From the NCBI RefSeq assembly GCF_003477605.1, contig NZ_QUDR01000010.1, forward strand, positions 43,102-107,101: DNA of 64,000 bases. Reading direction: 5' to 3'. The stretch's first letter is position 1; each line of letters opens with the position of its first letter. This document shows, piece by piece, positions 55,271 through 63,979 of the stretch. The notes below the pieces were generated by a model. The model was not told where the DNA came from. It did no database searches and was given only the letters and a program-made list of their open reading frames with translations. The stretch is from Clostridium sp. AF37-5. GTDB lineage: Bacteria; Bacillota; Clostridia; Lachnospirales; Lachnospiraceae. The position numbers and the translations under genes were made by a program.

Positions 55271-56729
55271 CTAGGAACAGTTCTCAGACTGCATCTGTTT
55301 TATCTGCTGTTGTCCGAGAAAGATGAGGAGCTGCCATTTGCCAGGCATGTTGTCAGCGTTGTCGATCATCTGTACATGATTTAGGACACGAAAACCGGTG
55401 TGTTGATGTGGCCGCAGGAAGTTGTAGTAATAAGCTACCCAGAGTGCAAGATCGTAGTTGGCACCGTCGATATTGTTAAAGCCGTTGGTCGGGCGGTAAG
55501 AGGATTTATAGGTTCTGCTGAGATGTTCGATCATCTGCTTGTAAGGACGGTATTTCGTGGAAACCTTATCATCGTTGGTCAGCCCGATCACCTGTGTGAT
55601 GCCAAACTTGAACTTTTCACCGTATTGTCTGAAAAACTGCTGTGCGGCGAGCGGATAAGCACTGTATCCGTCTGCAATGAATTTGAAATGTTCCGGAAGT
55701 TTTTCCAGATTTCGGAATGCCATGCGCATTGCAAGGATGCAGGGACCTACACCGCGATTGTCAGAGATCTGATATCCGATAATGGATCGTTTGGCAGCAT
55801 CCATGATGAACCAGATGTATCCTTTGAACCCGCGGATCTTTATGTAGGTTTCATCGGCGGTAAAGACATTGCCGGTTTTGTAATCGAAGTGATCAACAAG
55901 GGGTTTTACGCACAGAGCTGCAGTTTTGCAGTAGTTAGCAACACTCTGATGAGATATTGAAATGTTGTGGATGTCCTTAAGTGCCTGAGAAGTTTTGCGG
56001 AGAGACAGTCCAAGATTGACACGATATGTCAGACAGAGCGGCATGACATGTGAGTCAAATTTAGTAAACCGTAATGATGATGCATTTTTTGGAAGGGAAG
56101 ACAGATCCATCTTAAAGAAATCTATCGTAAATTCACGGTAGATGTAATGGAGTTTATTTCTGCTTTTTCCATGTGCCTCATCAAGATGATTTTTCTCTAT
56201 TTTTTTGAGATTATAGAGATAGTAAGAGCATTTAGGGTTTACACATTTATGGATGATGAAATGCTTTCTGCTTTTGATGGGAACAAGACTGTGACAGCAA
56301 TGAGGGCAGTTTAACCGATGATTTTTTGAAAAACGGTTATCTTTAGTGGGCGAAAAACGGGACTGACAGACTTTGCATAAGACTTGAGATTTCTTTTTCC
56401 CGTCATTCCACATCAGATAATCTACAGGAGCATCGCAAGCCGGGCAGCGGCAGGAGGAAGGGATATCGCAGGCAACCCGTCGGAATACCGGGCGAAGCGT
56501 TTTGTGGTAGCGTTTCTGATAGTATGGGATAAGATCTTTCCAGTTCCATTCCTGTTGAAAAGAAATGATGCGTGGAAGCTGGTCGATCTTATATTTCTGG
56601 TATTTTGGGGAATGTGAGTCGTCAAAGGACCACTGTTTGAGAGGTATGTATTGCAGATAAAGTTTAATAATTGACCAATAATTTTACGTTGGTAATTGAT
56701 GTATTGAAGTAAATAAAGTATAATGTCCA
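55271..56729 (-). mobile_element. DDE transposase insertion, N-terminal frame broken
   Basis: From ATG 56413 the minus-strand frame gives 380 residues. Zinc-ribbon pairs lie at the N-terminus (CKVCQSRFSP, CPHCCHS, CVNPKCSYY), then a DDE core: Asp in FTADETYIKI, Asp in FIADGYSAY and Glu in MIEHLSRTY, with YYNFLRPHQ near the end, similar to IS6-like transposases. The same frame is open about 270 bp further upstream with a Cys-rich stretch (CRCPACDAPVDYL) but no start. The likely true start, ATG at 56729 (MDIILYLLQYINYQRK), is in another frame. So the gene is frameshifted near 56650-56690 or uses frameshifting. Terminal repeats not resolved. Confidence 0.75.
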
Positions 56730-56892
56730 TGAGCAATGAAATCCTTTCGTGTTTTGTTTTTGTGGAGATTACATTATACATCAAAAAGGGGGACATTGTT
56801 CTTTTTATTGCAAAACCCCATAAAATCAAGGTTTAGAACAATAAAACTAGGTAGTGGCTTGACAATACCCAATAGAGAGAGAGGATACAAAA

Positions 56893-57345
56893 ATGGTAAC
56901 AGTAGAAACGTATATTAAACATAGGAATTGTTTTATTAAAATTGAACCTGATACTGACATAGAATTTATTACTGATGTTTGTTATTTAGAAGGAGCAATT
57001 GTAATAAAATATTATACTCAAGAGATTATGGGATTAAAACAATATGATTTGATTAATCATTTGTGGTCATACTTCATAGATGCAATAGATGAATTAATAG
57101 AAGGAAAAAGGGAAACGAGTTTTTGGTTTCCTGACCAACCTTTAAATGTGATATTGAGAAACGAAAAAAATAATCGGAATGGACTTTTGATAATTATAGG
57201 TAAAAAGACATATATGGTAGAAAAAAAAGAATTTTTTTTAGAAACATTATCTGCTGCAGATGTTTTTTGGGAATTATTAGCACAATGTGATGTAAGTGTT
57301 TTAGAGAGAAAAAATAAAATACAAGAAATAAGAAAAAAATTATGA
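56893..57345 (+). CDS. Candidate immunity protein
   Basis: 150 residues, ATG 56893 after AGAGAGAGGATACAAAA. A TTGACA sits at 56857-56862. Soluble alpha/beta sequence (CFIKIEPDTDIEFITDVCYLEGAIVIKYY..., DLINHLWSYFIDAIDELI...ETSFWFPDQP) of the size and style of immunity proteins that follow RHS toxins. AT-rich like the toxin tip. It is separated from the toxin gene by the transposase insertion, which suggests the insertion split a toxin-immunity pair. The assignment rests on context only. Confidence 0.5.
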   Translation: MVTVETYIKHRNCFIKIEPDTDIEFITDVCYLEGAIVIKYYTQEIMGLKQYDLINHLWSYFIDAIDELIEGKRETSFWFPDQPLNVILRNEKNNRNGLLIIIGKKTYMVEKKEFFLETLSAADVFWELLAQCDVSVLERKNKIQEIRKKL

Positions 57346-58131
57346 AGTTAGACATAAAGTTTTCTAGTTTGCGAGTGATATGTATCAGACGAAGGAAAGA
57401 TATTTGGAACGATGGAAGAAAGGAAACGGAGATTGGAGTTTTTATGAGGAGTGGCTAAATTAAATCTCAAATAGAAAAGGAAACGAAAACAGAGGCGAAG
57501 GCTTCATAACATTTAAGGAAAGGAAATTTTGGTAGGGTGACAACCACACGAAAAAATTCCGAATAATAAAAGTATGGTAGTATATCCATGCCGATGTGGA
57601 AAAGGATGAATGAGAAAATTATGGAGAAAGTGCTTGATTTTTTGGAGGACAAAAAGCATACTGTGGTTAGGATGTGACGGAGATATATAAAAATGGCAAG
57701 GCCAAGAAGACCGAAAGTGGATGTATGCCTGATGGAATATGAGTACGACAGAAAAAAATATGCCAAGCGTCACAATCAAACACTTGCACAAACATTGCGA
57801 TTAGAAGTCGAGAAGATGATTGCATTGTTGCAAACCCCTATAGATTCTTTTTGTTTATTATAATTAAAGGATTCAAAAGGAAGAGTTTTCTATAAGGAGA
57901 GATATCGCAGTGAAGACGCCTTGTATAGATTTACATATTCCGATGCTTATGGCAAAAGGACCTCAGTCTATTCAAGGGATTAAAAATGAGTGTTCCAGAT
58001 CGGATGTAGGATTTAATCTGCGGTAAAACTGCCGTAGGTGGGAACTATAATTCGACGCGTGACACAGTAAGTGCTCCAAAACATAGCGTTACTGACAAAT
58101 AACACTCATTTTGCTATGATATCAGTAACCA
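57346..58131. other. Decayed region with short open frames
   Basis: No convincing long gene. It holds a 27-codon frame at 57380-57463 (ending WSFYEEWLN), a 56-codon frame at 57693-57863 (described separately), and an AAGGAGAGATATC site at 57893 followed by a short GTG frame that ends near 58023. These look like remains of genes broken by repeated recombination. Confidence 0.5.
57693..57863 (+). CDS. Short basic protein or gene remnant, 56 residues
   Basis: Begins MARPRRPKVDVCLMEYEYDR and is Arg/Lys-rich with a helical middle (LAQTLRLEVEKMIALL). No strong ribosome site. It could be a remnant of a small regulator. Function unknown. Confidence 0.3.
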   Translation: MARPRRPKVDVCLMEYEYDRKKYAKRHNQTLAQTLRLEVEKMIALLQTPIDSFCLL

Positions 58132-58533
58132 ATGAGTGAGCGTTATACAGAGACAGTTTCAGCAGAAACAGCAAGAAGTGATGCGGCAGCAACATCATTA
58201 CCATTTACAGCAGGGGAAAACGGAAGTTATACGAGATTTATTCAGTGTTATTTAGAAGATAAAGAAAGACTCGATCAATATTTATTTCCGTTAGTTAATA
58301 TTGGAGCCCGAAATAATGTTAATATTACAGATAAAGAATTCCTTGAGGGAAGGATTAAAATACCAAAAACTGTAGAGGAACAAACTAAAATTGTTGATAT
58401 GTTTGAGGATATTAACCACCTCATCACTCTTCATCAGCGAGAATCAATATTTGCTTTTATTACTAAAGAATATAACACATCTGTGAGTGACATAAGAGGG
58501 AATTATATAAATGTGACTAATCCTATAAAATAA
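58132..58533 (+). pseudogene. Chimeric scrap: adhesin linker joined to a HsdS C-terminal end
   Basis: The first 28 or so codons (MSERYTETVSAETARSDAAA...) copy the adhesin linker at nt 2210-2325 in the same frame, with a small deletion. The rest (VNIGARNNVNITDKEFLEGR, then IKIPKTVEEQTKIVDMFEDINHLITLHQR) is the C-terminal target-recognition end of a type I restriction specificity subunit. Neither part is complete and there is no proper start signal, so it is probably inactive. Confidence 0.7.
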
Positions 58534-58561
58534 AAGTATACTTTTATAGGAGATGTTTCAC

Positions 58562-58816
58562 ATGCAAAGTACGAATGAGTATGTTACTGATTTTGGTCAT
58601 CTTCATTTACGCATTGAAGAAATTTTGAAAGACCGTGGAATAAGCAAGACGAAGGTCTGCAAAGAACTGGACATTCCACGTACAAATTTCAACAGATATT
58701 GTCAGAACAAACAGACACGATGGGACTTGAAGTTTTTATGTAAATTGTGTTTGTACTTGAAGGTAGACTTAGGAGAATTGACAGAGTACATACCGCCAAA
58801 CCTGGAAAGTAAATGA
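58562..58816 (+). CDS. XRE-type transcriptional regulator
   Basis: 84 residues from ATG 58562, 8 nt after TAGGAGA. HTH: LRIEEILKDRGISKTKVCKELDIPRTNFNRYCQNK, then LCKLCLYLKVDLGELTEYIPP. A Cro/CI-type DNA-binding protein, likely controlling ICE genes or the WYL gene that follows. Confidence 0.85.
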   Translation: MQSTNEYVTDFGHLHLRIEEILKDRGISKTKVCKELDIPRTNFNRYCQNKQTRWDLKFLCKLCLYLKVDLGELTEYIPPNLESK

Positions 58817-58934
58817 ATATGAATCATTAGTAAAGAATTAAGAGGAACATGTCAGGAACATGATTCCTCTTTTCTTTTTGCACAAAAGAAAAGAGGCGGC
58901 TGTGTTCTGGTGGAGAGAAGGGAGAAGAACACAG

Positions 58935-60014
58935 ATGGGGCGAACGACCAGTAAAAAGATGATTCCGTTATTGTTGCTTAGGATACTATGGATCCATGCA
59001 GATAAGGATCATATGATCTCGATGGAATATATATGTGACAGATTGGAGGATGAATTTGAATCGGAAAGAAGGATGGGAAGACCTGCATTGCGGAAACTGG
59101 TATCCTCTAACATTCGTCAGCTCAATCTATTTTTCCATGAAACACAGTGGTGCTTGAATGAGGGAGAGGAACTTCAGATCTGTGAAAAAGCGATTGCCAA
59201 TCCGGAGCAGCCCGGCGGATACATCAAGGTATATTGTCTGAACAACAGATTGTTTTCGGATACGGAGATACGCCTGTTGCATGACAGCATATTATTTTCA
59301 CCCGGCGTGGACGATGGATGTGCCAGTCGGATTCTGGACAAATTAAAACGTTGTGCAAGCAAATATTTTGGAAGCTGGTTTGAATATGTGAAATACCGGG
59401 AGACATTCAAGCGATGCCAGTGTGAGCAGCTTTTTCAATATTTGATGGAAATCGGAAAAGCGATCAAGAAAATGAGAAAAATAACATTCCGGTATCGGAA
59501 AAACGGGAAACTATCGGACAGAGTATATACAGTAACACCATATTTCCTGGTCATTAGTGGCGGTTGGTATTATCTTATCTGCAATACGGATGGAAAAGAC
59601 AATCTGTCTCATTATCGCATTGATCGAATGCAACAGGTGGCAATGCACCCGATGGAGCAGGGAAAGTGCATGAGTCAATTGGAGGGTATCGATTCTTCCT
59701 TTGAAATCTCACGATATATGGAGGAACATCCGAGAATGTCCTATGAAAAGCCGGTGAGTGCCACACTTATGGTGGAGGAATATCTTGTTGAAGCAGTGGA
59801 AACGGAATTTCGGATCACGTCTAAGATAAAGACACAAGAGCATCTTTTTCGAATACGAATCATATCCACCAAGACGGCAATCTGTAATTGGATCATAAAC
59901 CTGAGTGAACATATCAAGATCGAAACGACATCAGATCCGACCATCATCGACCAGTTGTGTCAAAAGGCACAGTGTATTATAGAAAATTATCAGAAAACAA
60001 ATAAAATCACATGA
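58935..60014 (+). CDS. WYL-domain transcriptional regulator
   Basis: 359 residues from ATG 58935 after AGAAGGGAGAAGAACACAG. N-terminal winged-helix part (KKMIPLLLLRILWIHADKDHMISMEYICDRLEDEFE), a middle DeoR-like helical part, and a WYL domain (ITFRYRKNGKLSDRVYTVTPYFLVISGGWYYLIC...HYRIDRM), where GWYYL is the WYL-type motif. Such proteins sense nucleic-acid ligands and often control defence or mobile genes. It is separated from the next gene by the operator and promoter region. Confidence 0.88.
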   Translation: MGRTTSKKMIPLLLLRILWIHADKDHMISMEYICDRLEDEFESERRMGRPALRKLVSSNIRQLNLFFHETQWCLNEGEELQICEKAIANPEQPGGYIKVYCLNNRLFSDTEIRLLHDSILFSPGVDDGCASRILDKLKRCASKYFGSWFEYVKYRETFKRCQCEQLFQYLMEIGKAIKKMRKITFRYRKNGKLSDRVYTVTPYFLVISGGWYYLICNTDGKDNLSHYRIDRMQQVAMHPMEQGKCMSQLEGIDSSFEISRYMEEHPRMSYEKPVSATLMVEEYLVEAVETEFRITSKIKTQEHLFRIRIISTKTAICNWIINLSEHIKIETTSDPTIIDQLCQKAQCIIENYQKTNKIT

Positions 60015-60087
60015 TTCTCCGAAAATTCCAAAATAATGGAAATTTCAAATTGTACAATCTCCTTGATGTAAAGGTCGAAAGCGTATG

Positions 60088-60117
60088 ATAAATCATACGA
60101 TTTCATACGAAACATAT
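60088..60117. repeat. 30-bp operator-like repeat, copy 2
   Basis: Overlaps a perfect dyad CGTATGAT-AA-ATCATACG (60082-60099) and shares about 26 of 30 bases with 61685-61714 and 41213-41242. It lies just before the promoter of the XRE gene, so it is probably its operator. Confidence 0.75.
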
Positions 60118-60120
60118 AGG

Positions 60121-60150
60121 TTGAAAGACGAACCGACTCAAAAGTATACT
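60121..60150 (+). promoter_or_regulatory. Promoter of the second XRE gene
   Basis: TTGAAA (60121-60126) and TATACT (60145-60150), spacing 18. The same arrangement is kept in the relic at 41246-41275, which supports its function. Confidence 0.7.
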
Positions 60151-60218
60151 AATTGTAGTTACAAATTGAGTATTGCAAGGGGGAGAGACAGATTAGCGGT
60201 ACAGTAAGAAAAAGATTG

Positions 60219-60539
60219 ATGGATTATCTGCGGGAAAATCATATGACAGCATACCGGTTTTCAAAGAAAAGCGGTATTCCACAAAGCACGATATGGAGCA
60301 TTTTGAAAAAAGAAGACTATGAGGTACGGGAGAAAAACATTCGGAAAATATGTAAAGCAATGGGGATCTCTGCAGGTGAGATCATGGAATCTAAAGAGGA
60401 GGTAAAACGAAACCTCAGAGCAGGTGAGATCCCGGTGATGCATAAGTATCGAAAGTTGGATGAAGGCGATCAGTTTCGTGTGCAAGGATATATGGATGCA
60501 TTGCTGGAAAAGCAGGATAGGGAGAAGAGTACATCATGA
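60219..60539 (+). CDS. XRE-type regulator of the element
   Basis: About 106 residues. HTH: LRENHMTAYRFSKKSGIPQSTIWSILKK; then ICKAMGISAGEIM and a C-terminal stretch (RKLDEGDQFRVQGYMDALLEKQ). GGGGGAG (60179-60185) is 6 nt before an in-frame ATT at 60192, whereas the first TTG and ATG codons (60216, 60219) are over 30 nt away, so an unusual ATT start adding 9 residues is possible. A headless relic of this gene is at 41314-41442. Confidence 0.85.
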   Translation: MDYLRENHMTAYRFSKKSGIPQSTIWSILKKEDYEVREKNIRKICKAMGISAGEIMESKEEVKRNLRAGEIPVMHKYRKLDEGDQFRVQGYMDALLEKQDREKSTS

Positions 60540-60614
60540 AATCACCCAAATTACGAAAACAATTAAAAATGGTTGATTTTTTCTGGGAAATAGCATAAAA
60601 TAACAGTAACAGGA

Positions 60615-60666
60615 CTCCCCGCACCTCTCACATATGTGATGTGTCCCATGGGGAGACATTTTTTTT
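60615..60666 (+). terminator. Terminator or attenuator before the Abi gene
   Basis: CTCCCC (60615-60620) pairs with GGGGAG (60650-60655), followed by a run of T. An inner dyad TCACATATGTGA (60628-60639) sits in the loop. The ribosome site of the Abi_2 gene follows at once, so the stem could control read-through into it. Confidence 0.6.
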
Positions 60667-60679
60667 AAGGAGACAAGGA

Positions 60680-61591
60680 TTGGATAATTCAAGCAAAGTG
60701 GAAATGGATTACAAACAGGATAGTCATTACGAAGAAACAGTAATGATGAAATCGCCTAAAACTTATGAGGAACAGGTTAAAATCATAAAGAGAAAGGGAT
60801 TTATCGTGGATGATGAAGCGTGCGAATCTTTTTTAAAACAGGCAAATTATTATCGTTTATCGGCATATTTTCTGCCATTTAGAAATGCAGATGGAACATA
60901 TTTTGAAAATATTAATTTCAACAGAATTAAACGCATATATGAGTTTTATGGTCGTATAAGAAATTTGATATTTGAATGTATCGAGACAATAGAACTGTAT
61001 TTGAGGACACAATTGTCATATTATTGTGGACATGCATACGGTGCATTGGGATACTTAAACCCGGATATATATAATGAAAGGCATAATGATGACAAATTTA
61101 AGAGGCTGCTTGACATTTGCATTGAAGAGAACAAAATGACATTAGTGGTGCAGCATCATAAGAAAAAGTATAGCGGACAATTTCCAATCTGGGTGATTAT
61201 AGGGTTCTTCTCTATGGGGATGCTTTCATATCTGTATGCTGATTTGAAGTCGGTGGATCAGAAAAAAATTGCAAGAGAGCTATATCATACATCAAGTGTG
61301 TGTCTAAAAAGCTGGTTGCGCTGCTTAACGGATTTACGCAATCGCTGTGCTCATTATTCAAGAATATATTACTGGTCATTTCCAGCATTGCCTAGGATGC
61401 CGAAAAATGTGTCGTTTAATACTAACCGGAAATTGTTTTCGCAGATATTGACGCTTAAATTTTTATATCCCGATAAAAATGAGTGGGAAAGCAGAATTAT
61501 GACAGAGTTAAGAGCATTGATAGAGGAGTATGGAGATGATATTTCGTTGTCACATATTGGATTTCCGGAAAACTGGGATGAAATGATATAA
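60680..61591 (+). CDS. Abi_2 family abortive infection protein (AbiD/AbiF-like)
   Basis: 303 residues from TTG 60680, 7 nt after AAGGAG; upstream in-frame sequence lies in the terminator. Abi_2 features: SPKTYEEQVKIIKRKGF, FLKQANYYRLSAYFLPFR, RIRNLIFECIETIELYLRTQL, and the HEPN-type motif R-N-R-C-A-H in LTDLRNRCAHYSRIYY. Members of this family act in phage exclusion, probably as RNases. It ends before a hairpin terminator at 61646. Confidence 0.88.
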   Translation: MDNSSKVEMDYKQDSHYEETVMMKSPKTYEEQVKIIKRKGFIVDDEACESFLKQANYYRLSAYFLPFRNADGTYFENINFNRIKRIYEFYGRIRNLIFECIETIELYLRTQLSYYCGHAYGALGYLNPDIYNERHNDDKFKRLLDICIEENKMTLVVQHHKKKYSGQFPIWVIIGFFSMGMLSYLYADLKSVDQKKIARELYHTSSVCLKSWLRCLTDLRNRCAHYSRIYYWSFPALPRMPKNVSFNTNRKLFSQILTLKFLYPDKNEWESRIMTELRALIEEYGDDISLSHIGFPENWDEMI

Positions 61592-61645
61592 ATATCGTTT
61601 ATGGAAAAGTATACGGGGGGTGAAATAAATAATTACCGCAATAGG

Positions 61646-61667
61646 GAGCCGCAGCGCGGCTCTTTTT
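61646..61667 (+). terminator. Intrinsic terminator
   Basis: GAGCCGC-AGC-GCGGCTC followed by TTTTT. A GC-rich 7-bp stem that ends the regulator/Abi transcripts. Confidence 0.85.
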
Positions 61668-61684
61668 GTATTGGCAATGATACG

Positions 61685-61714
61685 ATAAATCATACGATTT
61701 TGTGCGAAACATAT
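61685..61714. repeat. 30-bp operator-like repeat, copy 3
   Basis: Shares the core ATAAATCATACGATTT with copies at 41213 and 60088. Here it stands at the head of the recombination module, 480 bp before the small accessory gene, so the same regulator may control integration genes. Confidence 0.75.
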
Positions 61715-62163
61715 CATCTAGTAAAATGGTAGATTCCTGTTTATACTTGTATTGTGTCCACAGGAAATAATCCTTTCAGACACGGACAACTGAATACGAT
61801 GATTTCACTGGACGTAAAGAACAGTTACGCATTGCGCCGTGCCGCAGATGCGCCAGGATCGGTAGGACAGACACAAAGGAGATAGCTTGTCAGGTATTCT
61901 TTTGATTGATCTGTCTGATGTGAGATGCCGGGAGCGATAACATCCATGCAAAAGAGGAATTATGGTGATTCCGTGGTTGCGACTGTTCTATGATAATGAT
62001 ACTCCCTTTATGGTCTATAAGAGATGGTGCGAGTCCAGAGTGTGCTGCTAACCACAGTGACTGGTGATTTCAACTGGAGATAATTAAAATTTCTGTTTGC
62101 GAGAACATATAATATTTGAATTGTAAGTCGTTGCAAGCGGAAATTGAGAAGGAGGTATTTGAA
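61715..62163. other. Non-coding leader of the recombination module
   Basis: About 450 bp with no supported gene. It contains the run-up to the small accessory ORF. The sequence is less AT-rich than the regulators. An attachment or regulatory site could lie here, but I saw no repeat to prove it. Confidence 0.4.
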
Positions 62164-62340
62164 GTGCTGATAAAAAATGTCAATAAGCAATTGACGGAAT
62201 ATACAACAGATCAGATAAATCATACCATAGCGTTATATATAATGAAGAAATGCTGTGAAGATGGGAAAATCTCTCGAGCGGCTTATGAAAAAATGACAAG
62301 AAAATATGAGAATAAAATACTTGAAAAAAATAACAGATGA
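62164..62340 (+). CDS. Small accessory protein before the serine recombinase
   Basis: 58 residues from GTG 62164, 7 nt after AAGGAGG; an earlier TTG at 62116 has no site. Helical: TTDQINHTIALYIMKKCCEDGKIS then RAAYEKMTRKYENKI. Similar short ORFs (SHOCT-like style) commonly stand before large serine recombinases in Clostridia and may help excision. Function not proven. Confidence 0.65.
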   Translation: MLIKNVNKQLTEYTTDQINHTIALYIMKKCCEDGKISRAAYEKMTRKYENKILEKNNR

Positions 62341-62392
62341 TGCTATTATAAGTGATATAAAAAAGAGTAAAAAATAGAAGGAGATATTTGCT

Positions 62393-63979
62393 TTGGAGAA
62401 AAAAAGGACGGTAGCTATATATGCGCGTGTTTCTACAGAGCATGAAGCACAGATTTCTGCTTTGGAAAATCAAATTCAATATTATGATGACATATTGGAA
62501 AGACATCCAGAGTGGGAATTGTACGATAAATATATAGACGAGGGAGTTACCGGAACATCTGTAAAGAAGAGACGTAGCTTTATTCGGATGATGGAAGATG
62601 CTGCGGCAGGCAGATTTGATCTGATAATAACCAGAGAAGTGTCTAGATTCGCTAGAAATACTGTAGATACATTGCAACAAACAAGAATATTGAAACGACA
62701 AGGGGTTGAAGTGTATTTTACGGAGGACAATATCTGGACAATTAAAGATGAGGATGGAGAGTTTCGTCTAACGATTATGGCTACAATGGCTCAAAATGAA
62801 AGTAAAAAGATTTCCCAACGAGTAAAAGCAGGGCAAAAGGTATCTTTTGAAAACGGTGTCCTGTATGGAAATGGAAATATATTGGGTTATGATCGTATTG
62901 GGAAGGAACTGGTCATAAATAAAGAACAAGCGGCAACTGTTAGAAGAATCTTTGATTTATATGTTGAGGGAAATGGAGCCACAAAGATTTGCTATCAGTT
63001 AGAAGCGGAGAATCATTTGACAGCGACTGGTTTAAAACGCTGGCATCCAAGTAACATTACAAGGATTTTAAAAAATCCATTTTACTGTGGAGTTATTGTA
63101 TATAGAAAACAGTATGTTCCGGATTTTCTGGAACAAAAGAAAATAAACAATTTCGGAGATGTGGATCAGATAGTGGTCGAAGGAACACATACGCCGATCA
63201 TATCTAAGGAACAATTTGAACAAGCACAAAAAATTATAGATGCAAATTCAGTGCATCTGAAAACGGGAGAAAGCGGAGAACGAAGAAGAGGAGTAAAACG
63301 ATCCCCTGATGTTTGGTGCCGTAAGTTAAAATGCCAATGTGGAAATACATTTAATCGAGTTGTATGGCACACAGGCAAAGATAAGCCAAAGCAATGGGCG
63401 TACCAGTGCTATGGACAGGTTAAAGGCGGCAGTATCAAAACACGCCTCAAAAAAGGACTTAGCATAGAAGGATGCTGTGATATTAAAATTGTGCCTCGCT
63501 GGAAACTGGAGGCTATGGCAGATGTTATCTTCAAAAAGTTTTGGGGTGATAAGAAAGCAATTATAAAAATTTGTAATGACATGATTGATACTTGTTGTGA
63601 GGAACAAGTTGAAAATACACGACTTGCTGATTATCAGGCATTACAAAGAAAAATGGAAAAGTGGAATAACCGTTATGACAATCTTCTTAATATGCGAATG
63701 AATGGAGAGATTGAAAAGGAAAGGTATGACGAGAAAAGAGAACAATTGCTTAAAGAGCAACGGAAATTGCAGGAGGAATTTGCCCAATATGATGAACAGG
63801 AAGACCTAGAAGAAGATCTGTACGAAAAGAAAATACAGTTATTAAAGGCTGGAATAGAACGGGATTTTAAGTTCGATACAGCACATCTTCCGGATGAAAT
63901 TATAGATGATTTTGTGGATGAGATAGAGGTACATCAAGATTATTTTGTGTTAGTGTATAATTTTCATTGGCAAAAATAA
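62393..63979 (+). CDS. Large serine recombinase, putative ICE integrase
   Basis: 528 residues, TTG start 9 nt after GAAGGAG. Resolvase domain with the catalytic Ser14 in IYARVSTEHEAQ, plus REVSRFARN and NESKKISQRVKAG. Recombinase domain with LYGNGNILGYDR and TATGLKRWHPSNITRILKNPFYCG. Zinc-ribbon with Cys in RKLKCQCGNTF, YQCYG and EGCCDI. Long coiled coil at about 400-490 (QALQRKMEKWNNRYDNLLNMRMNGEIE). It should integrate and excise the element between attP and attB. Confidence 0.93.
   Translation: MEKKRTVAIYARVSTEHEAQISALENQIQYYDDILERHPEWELYDKYIDEGVTGTSVKKRRSFIRMMEDAAAGRFDLIITREVSRFARNTVDTLQQTRILKRQGVEVYFTEDNIWTIKDEDGEFRLTIMATMAQNESKKISQRVKAGQKVSFENGVLYGNGNILGYDRIGKELVINKEQAATVRRIFDLYVEGNGATKICYQLEAENHLTATGLKRWHPSNITRILKNPFYCGVIVYRKQYVPDFLEQKKINNFGDVDQIVVEGTHTPIISKEQFEQAQKIIDANSVHLKTGESGERRRGVKRSPDVWCRKLKCQCGNTFNRVVWHTGKDKPKQWAYQCYGQVKGGSIKTRLKKGLSIEGCCDIKIVPRWKLEAMADVIFKKFWGDKKAIIKICNDMIDTCCEEQVENTRLADYQALQRKMEKWNNRYDNLLNMRMNGEIEKERYDEKREQLLKEQRKLQEEFAQYDEQEDLEEDLYEKKIQLLKAGIERDFKFDTAHLPDEIIDDFVDEIEVHQDYFVLVYNFHWQK

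Larger units (their letters stand above)
1..63979 (+). mobile_element. Integrative and conjugative element (left end outside window)
   Basis: The window holds a complete Gram-positive mating set: VirB2-like, VirB6-like, PrgI, VirB4, CwlT-like hydrolase, MobC, relaxase, PcfB and VirD4. It also holds a methylase/SNF2 giant, regulators and a large serine recombinase, nearly all on the plus strand. This combination is typical of Clostridia ICEs. The left boundary is not seen. The right boundary is inferred to lie just after the serine recombinase, because such recombinases usually sit at one end. Several AT-rich cargo genes interrupt the backbone. I could not identify the att core sequences. Confidence 0.75.

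Noticed and set aside
55400..55960. 186-codon plus-strand frame opposite the transposase
   Set aside because: It is a shadow of the transposase coding strand, with no ribosome site or recognisable domain.
57467..57791. Minus-strand frames in the decayed region
   Set aside because: Two overlapping hydrophobic frames without ribosome sites or recognisable motifs; they look like chance products of AT-rich DNA.
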